This document shows positions 1 through 6,638 of a stretch of 14,272 bases of DNA, piece by piece. The notes under the pieces are model-generated. The model was not told where the DNA came from. It ran no database searches and saw only the letters and a program-made list of their open reading frames with translations. Within the stretch, counting starts at the first letter, position 1. The number at the start of each line of letters is the position of its first letter. The stretch is from positions 1-14,272 of the forward strand of contig CABUJR010000025.1 of the NCBI GenBank assembly GCA_902492015.1, written 5' to 3'. This DNA comes from an uncultured Eubacteriales bacterium (lineage in GTDB: Bacteria > Bacillota > Clostridia > TANB77 > CAG-508). The position numbers and the translations under genes are program-made.

Positions 1-6
1 ACGACA

Positions 7-142
7 TGTTAAAATTATGTTATGAAAAAGCGGTAATTTAATATTGCAAATTATAAAAAAAGAAATTAACAAAAAAAGTTTAAATTTATAATTAAAATAT
101 GTTAAAATTCATAGTATAATATTTTGTATAAGTGTTAAAATT
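7..142 (+). repeat. Three direct copies of TGTTAAAATT upstream of alr
   Basis: The 10-mer TGTTAAAATT occurs at 7-16, 100-109 and 133-142, all on the plus strand. Each contains TGTTAAAAT, which reads as an extended -10 element (TG, one base, TAAAAT). They could be alternative weak promoters or binding sites, or chance recurrence in A+T-rich DNA. No good -35 hexamer accompanies them. Confidence 0.35.
92..120 (+). promoter_or_regulatory. Probable sigma-A promoter of the alr-DUF1189-ftsH operon
   Basis: A consensus TATAAT at 115-120 is preceded, after exactly 17 bases, by TTAAAA at 92-97 (4 of 6 matches to TTGACA). Transcription would begin near 127, giving a leader of about 140 bases before the alr start codon. 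Confidence 0.55.
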
Positions 143-158
143 TTTACGCATAAATTTT

Positions 159-213
159 GCATAAGTTTTATTTAATATAAATTTTTTTCAATTTTTTATT
201 AAATAAAATATGC
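159..213 (+). promoter_or_regulatory. Hairpin in the alr leader
   Basis: Bases 159-176 can pair with 198-213: GCATA plus TTTTATTTAAT on the left arm match ATTAAATAAAA plus TATGC on the right, with a 2-base AG bulge and a 21-base loop. A second, all-A/T hairpin (215-223 with 227-235) follows directly. The leader is therefore foldable, but I recognise no known riboswitch and see no U-tract typical of a terminator. Confidence 0.35.
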
Positions 214-267
214 GAAATAAAATTTAATTTTATTTTAAGATTTATTAAATATAATACAGGAAAATTT

Positions 268-1380
268 ATGAAAAAATTAGAAATAAATAAAAAAGATTTA
301 AAAAATAATATTGAAATTATAAAACAGATTAACCAAGAAACTAAAGGAGATAAAAAGCCAGAAATAATAGCTGTTGTAAAAGCAAATGGTGTTGGTTTAG
401 ATTTAATACAATATTCTAAGTTTTTAGTAGAAAATGGTATAAACACTTTAGCAGTAGCTGTTACTCAAGAAGCAATAAAACTCAGAGAAGAAGCAAAAAT
501 TGAAAAAGATATAATAATGCTCTCTCCAACAATTATAGAAGAAGAAATACAAAAATTGATAGAGAATGATATAATACTAACAGTTGGCAATTTTTACGAA
601 TTAGAGTTAATAAAACAAATCGGCAAAAAAATAAAAAAAGATAATATCAGGATATATATAAAAATAGATACAGGATTAGCTAGATTTGGTCTTTTATATG
701 ATGATTTAGAAAATATTATTAAGGTTTTTGAAAATGCTGATTTTGTAAAAATAGAGGGAATGTATACTCATTTTTCAAAATGCGGAGATGAAAAGTGGAC
801 AAACCTACAATTTAAAAGATTTTTAGATTGTATTGAAGCAGTAAGAAAATATGGGTATAATGTAGGAAAATTACATGTAGCATCTTCAACAGCTTTTATA
901 AAATATCCAGAAATGAGACTAGATGCAGTAAGACTAGGCTCAATATTTCAAGGTAGAACATTAAAAAAGGTAGATGGATTAGTTAAAATAGGAACCTTTA
1001 AAACTTCAATTACTGAAATAAAAACTTTGCCAAAAGGTTATAATATTAGTTATGGAAAAATATATAGAACTAAAAAAATAACAAGAGTAGCAGTAATTCC
1101 AGTTGGATATATTGATGGTTTTAATAAAGATAAACTAAGAGATGATTTTACTTTTAAAAATAATCTAATATCAGTTGGAATGGAAATAAAAAAGATTTTT
1201 AAAGATAATTCATTAAAAGTAAAAATTAGAAATAAAACTTATAAAGTTTTAGGAAGAATTGGCATGTATCATGCTATCATAGATATAACATCAGATTGCG
1301 ATATACAAGTTGGAGATGAGGTAATAATAAATATAGCACCATTGCAAGCAAATGATGAAATTAGAAGGGAGTATATATAG
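268..1380 (+). CDS. alr: Alanine racemase (fold-type III PLP enzyme), divergent
   Basis: Cytosolic PLP enzyme expected to interconvert L- and D-alanine for peptidoglycan. The N-terminal barrel carries the PLP lysine K38 in AVVKAN, a KIDTGLARFG segment matching the carbamylated-Lys/Arg region of the family, HVASS and VRLG phosphate/cofactor motifs. The C-terminal domain has the second catalytic base Y262 (ISYG) and Y281 (GYIDG). At 370 aa it is of normal family length. Departures from the consensus: the Tyr of KANAYGHG is Val42; HxxNS reads HVASS; and the CMD of GRICMDQ reads GMY (332-334). These touch cofactor and substrate pockets, so another amino-acid racemase specificity is possible. The ATG start has a weak AGG ribosome site seven bases upstream. 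The stop overlaps the next gene by one base, implying translational coupling. Confidence 0.88.
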   Translation: MKKLEINKKDLKNNIEIIKQINQETKGDKKPEIIAVVKANGVGLDLIQYSKFLVENGINTLAVAVTQEAIKLREEAKIEKDIIMLSPTIIEEEIQKLIENDIILTVGNFYELELIKQIGKKIKKDNIRIYIKIDTGLARFGLLYDDLENIIKVFENADFVKIEGMYTHFSKCGDEKWTNLQFKRFLDCIEAVRKYGYNVGKLHVASSTAFIKYPEMRLDAVRLGSIFQGRTLKKVDGLVKIGTFKTSITEIKTLPKGYNISYGKIYRTKKITRVAVIPVGYIDGFNKDKLRDDFTFKNNLISVGMEIKKIFKDNSLKVKIRNKTYKVLGRIGMYHAIIDITSDCDIQVGDEVIINIAPLQANDEIRREYI

Positions 1381-2438
1381 TGGAAACAAGTCAAAAGAAA
1401 ATAGGTTTTTTTAAAAGAATAAAAATAGCTATATTCAAACTAGAAGATTATGGAATGTTTTTAGGTGAAAGAACTTCTGTTGCCTTTAATTTCTTTTTAA
1501 TATTAATATTATTAATATCTTTAATAATTTCAATAGTTAGTTCTTATAATTTTTATAAAATGTCAAATACAGCATATAGTTATATTCAAAATGAATTACC
1601 TGATTTTAAATATGAAGATAATGTTCTAAAATTTGAAAGAAATGTTGAAGCTTATGATTATGACTATAGATTTAGATTATATATAAATACAGATGATAAT
1701 GTATCTGAAGAAACACTAAAAACTTATAAAGAAAATATGTATTCAGATGATTTAGGACTAGTTTTATTAAAAGATAAAGTTATATATATGCTTGATGGAA
1801 ATACGATTGAACAGACTTATCAGGAATTATTTAGTGATCAAGAATTAGAACAATTAGGATTAAATTTTGCAAATAAGCAAGAATTAGTAAATAGCATTCA
1901 GAATATAGGATTTGGAGCACTTGTAAATGTATATTTTGTAGCAAATTTTATAGGTATATTTATAAATAATATTATAACTAATTTGGGTTATTTATTGGTA
2001 GTAGCTTTATTTGGATATATTGCGGCAAGATTTTGTGGTGTAAGATTTAAAATGCCTCCAATGTTTTCATTATCAATATATTCTTTAACTTTATCAATAA
2101 TATTGAGTGGTATATATTTAGTTGTTTATATGTTAACAGGATTTGTTATCAAATATTTTGATGTAATGTATTTACTTATTGCTTATGTTTATATAATTGC
2201 AGCAATATTAATGATTAAATATGATTTAATAAAACAAAATGAAGAATTGCAGAAAATAATTGAGGTTCAAAAACAAGTAAAAAAAGAGTTAAATGAAGAA
2301 AACGATAAAAATAAAAAAGAACCAGAAAAAAAAGAAAAAAATTCTGAAGAAAAAAAAGAAAAACAAGATGATACAGGAACAAAAGAAGAAGAACCAGTAG
2401 TAGAAGAAAATAGAGAGCCTGATGGTTCAGAAATATAG
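1380..2438 (+). CDS. DUF1189-family polytopic membrane protein
   Basis: Function unknown. The GTG start at 1380 shares its G with the alr stop (TAGTG), and a GGGAG ribosome site lies about ten bases upstream. The protein starts with a basic amphipathic stretch (GFFKRIKIAIFKLED), then a hydrophobic segment at about 35-57, an extracytoplasmic region of roughly 120 residues rich in acidic and aromatic residues, and about four further membrane segments between 185 and 280. The last 65 residues are a cytoplasmic tail of almost only Lys, Glu and Asp, low in complexity. The N-terminal pattern and topology match the DUF1189 family of Bacillota membrane proteins. Its place between alr and ftsH suggests an envelope role, but nothing in the sequence fixes one. 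Confidence 0.7.
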   Translation: METSQKKIGFFKRIKIAIFKLEDYGMFLGERTSVAFNFFLILILLISLIISIVSSYNFYKMSNTAYSYIQNELPDFKYEDNVLKFERNVEAYDYDYRFRLYINTDDNVSEETLKTYKENMYSDDLGLVLLKDKVIYMLDGNTIEQTYQELFSDQELEQLGLNFANKQELVNSIQNIGFGALVNVYFVANFIGIFINNIITNLGYLLVVALFGYIAARFCGVRFKMPPMFSLSIYSLTLSIILSGIYLVVYMLTGFVIKYFDVMYLLIAYVYIIAAILMIKYDLIKQNEELQKIIEVQKQVKKELNEENDKNKKEPEKKEKNSEEKKEKQDDTGTKEEEPVVEENREPDGSEI

Positions 2439-2456
2439 AAAAGGAATGTGTAGATT

Positions 2457-4271
2457 ATGAAAAAGAATGGAAAACCAAAGGATAATGAAACTTTAAAAAC
2501 TATTGTTTTAGTAATTTTGATAATATTATGTTTGATCAGCGCTTTTGCAATATATTATTTCAGTACTAAAACAAATGAAGATGAAAAAGAGCTTGCTTAT
2601 ACAGAACTTATTACTTCTATAAATGAGGGAAAAATTGAAAAAATAGAAATGACAACTGGAAGCTCAACAGTTAAAGTAACTTTAAAAGGTGAAGGTGAAG
2701 AAAAGGATAGACAAAAATCAGTAATTGTTCCAAGTATACAAGCTTTTACAGAATTAATTCAAGAAAAAGTTGATAAAGAAAATGTACAAATAGAACTAAA
2801 TCAAAAATCTGTAAATCCAATTTTAAGAATATCAGATACTATATTTTCACTATTACCAACTTTATTATTAATTGTTTTAATGGTAATGATTTTTAAAATG
2901 CAAGGAATTGGTGGAGATAGTGGCAAAGTATATGGTGGAGAAGATGGAAGTAAGAAATCAGATGTTAGATTTGATGATATAGCAGGTTTAGATGAAGAAA
3001 AAAATGAGTTAATAGAAATAGTTGATTTCCTAAAAACTCCGGAAGCATATCAGAAAATGGGAGCTAAAATTCCAAGAGGTATTTTGCTATATGGTAAACC
3101 AGGAACTGGAAAAACTTTAATTGCAAAAGCAATAGCTGGAGAAGCTGGAGTACCATTTATATCAATGAGTGGTTCAGAATTTATAGAAATGTTTGCAGGA
3201 CTTGGAGCATCAAGAGTTAGAAAACTATTTGAAAGAGCAAAGAAAATGGCTCCTTGTATAGTATTTATAGATGAAATTGACGCAATAGGTTCTAGAAGAA
3301 CAAGTAATAGTGGTTCTGAAACAGAAAATAATCAAACTTTAAATCAGTTATTAGTTGAAATGGATGGATTTGAAACAAATGAAACAGTTATAGTTTTAGC
3401 AGCAACTAATAGACCTGAAATGTTAGATAAAGCTTTATTAAGACCAGGAAGATTTGATAGACAAATAACAATTCCTGCACCAGATTTGAATGGAAGAGAA
3501 AGTATATTAAAACTTCATAGTAAAAATAAAAAATTCTCACCAGAAGTTGATTTTAAAGAAATAGCTGGAGATACAGCTGGTTTTACTGGAGCAGAACTTG
3601 CCAATGTTTTAAATGAAGCTGCAATTATAGCAACTAGAAATAAACATAAACAAATAACAAATTCAGATATTGAAAATGCAGTTAAAAAAATAACAGTAGG
3701 ACTTGAAAAAACAAATAGAGTAATTTCTGAAAAAGATAAAAGATTAACAGCTTATCATGAAGCAGGGCATGCTGTAGTAAGTAAATTTTTACCAACTCAA
3801 ACAGATGTAAAAGAGGTTTCAATAATTCCTAGAGGTTTAGCTGGTGGTTATACAATGTATAAAACCAATGAAGATAAATATTATATATCTAAAACTGAAT
3901 TATTAGAAAAAATGGTAGCCTTGATGGGTGGTAGAGCAGCTGAAAAACTTGCATTAAATGAAATTTCTACTGGAGCAAGTAATGATATTGAAGTTGCAAC
4001 AGGAATAGCAAGAGACATGCTTACTGTATATGGTATGGATGATAAATTAGGACCAATTTCATTAAAAGTTGATGATCCTTATGAATTACAAATCTTTGGA
4101 GAAAAAGTTATAGATGAAGTTGGAAATGAAATTCAATTATTAATAGATAATGCATATACTACTGCACAAAAAATACTTATGGAAAATATGGATATATTAG
4201 ATAAAGTAGCACAAACATTATTAGAAAAAGAAAAGATTACAAGCGAAGAATTTGAAAGTTTTTTTAACTAA
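2457..4271 (+). CDS. ftsH: ATP-dependent zinc metalloprotease FtsH
   Basis: Membrane-anchored AAA+ protease that extracts and degrades membrane and regulatory proteins, normally as a hexamer. Order of parts: TM1 about 14-36, a short external domain, TM2 about 128-147, AAA module with Walker A GKPGTGKT (213-220), Walker B FIDE (D272, E273), second region of homology with ALLRPGRFDR, then the M41 protease with HEAGH (H434, E435, H438) and the third zinc ligand D510 in SNDIE. Length 604 aa is normal, though without the long C-terminal tail of some orthologues. Departures: Walker A has Lys where Pro is usual (GPPGTGKT); the pore loop reads EMFAGLG rather than EMFVGVG; and the DERE usually preceding QTLNQLLVEMDGF is TENN. 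All catalytic residues are present. It may be a paralogue rather than the main FtsH. It is last in its operon. Confidence 0.95.
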   Translation: MKKNGKPKDNETLKTIVLVILIILCLISAFAIYYFSTKTNEDEKELAYTELITSINEGKIEKIEMTTGSSTVKVTLKGEGEEKDRQKSVIVPSIQAFTELIQEKVDKENVQIELNQKSVNPILRISDTIFSLLPTLLLIVLMVMIFKMQGIGGDSGKVYGGEDGSKKSDVRFDDIAGLDEEKNELIEIVDFLKTPEAYQKMGAKIPRGILLYGKPGTGKTLIAKAIAGEAGVPFISMSGSEFIEMFAGLGASRVRKLFERAKKMAPCIVFIDEIDAIGSRRTSNSGSETENNQTLNQLLVEMDGFETNETVIVLAATNRPEMLDKALLRPGRFDRQITIPAPDLNGRESILKLHSKNKKFSPEVDFKEIAGDTAGFTGAELANVLNEAAIIATRNKHKQITNSDIENAVKKITVGLEKTNRVISEKDKRLTAYHEAGHAVVSKFLPTQTDVKEVSIIPRGLAGGYTMYKTNEDKYYISKTELLEKMVALMGGRAAEKLALNEISTGASNDIEVATGIARDMLTVYGMDDKLGPISLKVDDPYELQIFGEKVIDEVGNEIQLLIDNAYTTAQKILMENMDILDKVAQTLLEKEKITSEEFESFFN

Positions 4272-4314
4272 AATATTTCTTACAAATTTGATTTATTTTA
4301 ATCAACTAAACATG

Positions 4315-4356
4315 AACGTACTATTTTATTATCCATATAATAAATAGTACGTTTTT
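4315..4356 (+). terminator. Intrinsic terminator after ftsH
   Basis: Arm AACGTACTATTT (4315-4326) pairs perfectly with 4342-4353. After a single bulged T, ATTAT pairs with ATAAT, closing on the loop CCAT. The stem of 17 pairs runs into a T tract at 4352-4356. A smaller 6-bp hairpin (TTGATT/AATCAA, about 4288-4305) precedes it. This separates the alr-ftsH unit from the next operon. Confidence 0.85.
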
Positions 4357-4369
4357 ATATTTATATAAG

Positions 4370-4398
4370 TTGAAAAAAATATAGTTAGATGATATTAT
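4370..4398 (+). promoter_or_regulatory. Sigma-A promoter of the maoC-fkbH-MBOAT operon
   Basis: TTGAAA (4370-4375), a 17-base spacer and TATTAT (4393-4398) give a good housekeeping promoter just downstream of the ftsH terminator. Transcription would start near 4405, leaving a leader of about 25 bases that contains the ribosome site AGAGAGGT ahead of the ATG at 4429. No operator-like dyad overlaps it. Confidence 0.75.
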
Positions 4399-4428
4399 GA
4401 GAAAAATTAGAGAGGTAATTTTTAAACA

Positions 4429-4845
4429 ATGAATGAATATAAGTTAGAAGATATGTATGTAGGAATGACAGAAGAATTTTCAGTAGAAATAACAGAAAGA
4501 ATGCAAAATAATTTTAGAGAGTCTACAGGAGATATAAATCCAATACATAGTGATAAAAATTTTGCAAAAGAAAAGGGATTTGATAATGTTTTAGTATTTG
4601 GAATGCTTACAGCTTCTTTCTTTTCTACTTTAGTTGGTGTATATCTACCAGGAAAGAATTGCCTATTTCAAGAGTGTAAAGATATAAGATTTCATTCACC
4701 AGTATTTATAGGAGATAGTTTAAAAATTACTGGTCAAGTTGTAGAAATTGATAATAGATTTAATAGAATAACAGTAAAAGCAAGTATTAGAAATCAAGAA
4801 GGAAAAAAAGTATGTTCAGCAAAGCTTATAGCTGGGGTTTTATAA
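4429..4845 (+). CDS. MaoC-like (hot-dog fold) acyl-thioester hydratase/dehydratase
   Basis: Single hot-dog domain of 138 aa, the usual length for stand-alone (R)-specific enoyl hydratases. The signature TGDINPIHSD holds the catalytic Asp (D35) and His (H40); FGMLTASFFSTLVG is the central hot-dog helix and the C-terminal half is the expected beta-rich part. Family members add or remove water across C2-C3 of acyl-CoA or acyl-ACP thioesters. As first gene of an operon with an ACP and no ketosynthase, its likely substrate is the thioester made by the FkbH enzyme downstream rather than a fatty-acid intermediate. Dehydrating glyceryl-ACP would give enol-pyruvyl/pyruvyl-ACP; this is inference. The ribosome site AGAGAGG lies about 13 bases before the ATG; a second ATG four bases later is out of frame. 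Confidence 0.85.
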   Translation: MNEYKLEDMYVGMTEEFSVEITERMQNNFRESTGDINPIHSDKNFAKEKGFDNVLVFGMLTASFFSTLVGVYLPGKNCLFQECKDIRFHSPVFIGDSLKITGQVVEIDNRFNRITVKASIRNQEGKKVCSAKLIAGVL

Positions 4846-4855
4846 ATTACTTTAG

Positions 4856-4890
4856 AAAGGAGAATTGTATAATAAACTTATATTATACAA
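4856..4890 (+). promoter_or_regulatory. Ribosome site separated from its start codon by a perfect hairpin
   Basis: AAAGGAG (4856-4862) lies 37 bases before the ATG at 4900, too far for normal initiation. In between is a perfect 10-bp inverted repeat, TTGTATAATA (4865-4874) and TATTATACAA (4881-4890), with loop AACTTA. Folding it removes 26 bases and leaves about 11 between ribosome site and ATG, a workable spacing. It could also be a DNA operator dyad; each arm contains TATAAT-like sequence. Confidence 0.6.
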
Positions 4891-4899
4891 GAATGTAAT

Positions 4900-5640
4900 A
4901 TGGAAAAAATTTATTGTATAATTGGAGCTACTTCTGATATAGGAATTGCATTTTTAAGAGAACTTGAAAAGCAAAATGAAAAAATAAAAGTAATAGCTGT
5001 TTACTTTGGAGATAAAGAAAAATTAGAAGATGCAGCAAAAGAATTAGAAAATATAGAAATAGACTATCTAAAATGTGATTTATCTAATAAAGAAGAAGTC
5101 CAAAAATCAATAGAATATATAAAAGAAAAATATAATACTCCAACACATTTTTTACATTTAGCAGCAAGAAAATTCGAGTATGTAAAATTTAGTAAATTTA
5201 ATTGGGAAGATACTTTAACAGATTTGGAAATACAAGTACATAGTTTTGCTGAATTTATGAAAGCTTTTTTACCAATTATGTCAAAACAAAAATATGGCAA
5301 AGTTTTAGTAATGTTAAGTAGTGTTACAAAAGGAGTACCACCAAAATATCTATCAAGTTATGTAATAACTAAATATGCACTTATGGGATTAATAAATTCA
5401 CTAGTTTCAGAATATAAAGAAAAAGGAATAAACATAAATGCTGTATCGCCAACTATGGTTGAAACAAGCTTTTTAGATAATATAGATGAAAGAATTATTG
5501 AAATGACAGCAACTAATTCAGGAATGAAAAGAAATGTAAAAGTAGAAGAAGTAGCAAATGCGATAAAGTATTTGATGTCTGATGAGGCAGAGTATATAAA
5601 TGGCTTAAATTTACCAATGACAGGTGGAGATATTTTATAA
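4900..5640 (+). CDS. Short-chain dehydrogenase/reductase (FabG-like)
   Basis: Classical SDR of 246 aa: N-terminal Rossmann motif GATSDIG, catalytic Ser at about 141 in LSSV, Tyr154 and Lys158 in SYVITK, and a C-terminal GGDIL end like FabG proteins. The first glycine motif is GATxxxG rather than TGxxxGIG, within family variation. It should be an NAD(P)H-dependent reductase of a keto group or the reverse alcohol oxidation. Placed directly after the MaoC gene and before an FkbH/ACP pair, it most likely acts on an ACP-bound acyl group, for example reducing pyruvyl-ACP to lactyl-ACP (inference). Start choice: the in-frame region upstream is closed by a stop at 4873 and offers no ATG, GTG or TTG. 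A hairpin lies between the ribosome site and this ATG. Confidence 0.87.
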   Translation: MEKIYCIIGATSDIGIAFLRELEKQNEKIKVIAVYFGDKEKLEDAAKELENIEIDYLKCDLSNKEEVQKSIEYIKEKYNTPTHFLHLAARKFEYVKFSKFNWEDTLTDLEIQVHSFAEFMKAFLPIMSKQKYGKVLVMLSSVTKGVPPKYLSSYVITKYALMGLINSLVSEYKEKGININAVSPTMVETSFLDNIDERIIEMTATNSGMKRNVKVEEVANAIKYLMSDEAEYINGLNLPMTGGDIL

Positions 5641-5655
5641 TAGGAAAGGAAAAAG

Positions 5656-6624
5656 ATGAACAAAGGATTTGTAAAATTTATAGTAAAATTACTAATTTTA
5701 TTTATAGTAGTTTGGATAATTTTTGCAATAATTGCAAAGAATTTTGGTTTCTATATATTTGATAAAGAGTATGCTTATTATAGAGAGACATTAGATTATG
5801 TTAGAAATAAAACAGAGTCTAGTAAGGTTTTAATTTTTGGAGATTCAGTAGCAAAAGCAGCAGTAATTCCAAAAATGATATCAGAAGATACATACAATAT
5901 TTCAATGGCAGGAGCAACACCTATAGAACAATATTACTTAATGCAGGATTATTTAAAAAATCATGAACCTCCTAAAACAATGATTATGATGTATTTTATG
6001 GGTGGATATACATTATCTGATCAATTTTTTTGGGAAAGAACAGTTTATTTTGACTGGATAACAACTAACCAATTTAAAGAAATACTTGGTACTGGATTAT
6101 TTCCAGAAAAAAATCCAATGATAAAATTTTTGCAATATAAATTAAGTATGCCACATAAGTATTATGCAGCAGTAAAAAATGCTTTATTTGAAAATAGATA
6201 TGAAATAAATACAGAAGAATATAAAAAGGTAAAAGAAACAAAAGGACAACATTATTATGGAACAGCAGAATTTTTCATACCTAATAATGTTTCAATAACT
6301 AATCAGGAACACTTTGAAATAGATGATATAGTTGATTTATATATGAATAAATGCATCCAATTATGTGAAGAAAATGGAATACAAGTTATAATTGAACAGC
6401 ATCCTATAAATATGTCAACTTATGCTAATATGAAAGAAGGGTTTAAAGAAGAATATATTGATTATATGAAAAATTTACAAAAAAAATATCCAAATATAAT
6501 AGTAAATACTGAGTTTGGACTAGTTTCAGAAGACTGGTTAGGTGATTTTTCTCATGTAAACGAAAATGGAGCAACACAGTTTACAAATATGTTGGTTGAA
6601 AAATATAGTGAATATTTAAAATAA
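5656..6624 (+). CDS. Membrane-anchored SGNH-fold protein, DltD/AlgJ-like
   Basis: One N-terminal hydrophobic anchor (about residues 8-28), then an extracytoplasmic SGNH-type domain. Block I is FGDSV with nucleophile S64; the block V Asp-His pair is D297 and H300 in GDFSHVN. At 322 aa it is near the size of DltD/AlgJ-type partners. In the Dlt, alginate and Pat systems, such proteins work on the outer face of the membrane with an MBOAT to hand an acyl group to the polymer, and an MBOAT gene lies in the same operon. I therefore infer a terminal acyl transfer role; a free esterase is the alternative. Ribosome site AGGAAAGGA precedes the ATG, and the gap from the dehydrogenase gene is only 15 bases. 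Confidence 0.72.
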   Translation: MNKGFVKFIVKLLILFIVVWIIFAIIAKNFGFYIFDKEYAYYRETLDYVRNKTESSKVLIFGDSVAKAAVIPKMISEDTYNISMAGATPIEQYYLMQDYLKNHEPPKTMIMMYFMGGYTLSDQFFWERTVYFDWITTNQFKEILGTGLFPEKNPMIKFLQYKLSMPHKYYAAVKNALFENRYEINTEEYKKVKETKGQHYYGTAEFFIPNNVSITNQEHFEIDDIVDLYMNKCIQLCEENGIQVIIEQHPINMSTYANMKEGFKEEYIDYMKNLQKKYPNIIVNTEFGLVSEDWLGDFSHVNENGATQFTNMLVEKYSEYLK

Positions 6625-6638
6625 GGAAGTGAAAATTA

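Noticed and set aside
168..446. Minus-strand open frame of 92 aa over the alr leader and start
   Set aside because: Very A+T-rich, low-complexity hydrophobic translation overlapping the real alr gene; no ribosome site or family resemblance.
4865..4919. Possible TTG-started leader peptide between the MaoC and SDR genes
   Set aside because: The TTG is only two bases from the ribosome site, too close for initiation, and the 18-codon reading frame has no attenuator-like codon run.
5064..5663. Two minus-strand open frames opposite the SDR gene
   Set aside because: They lie antisense to an SDR gene with intact motifs and have no recognisable domain.
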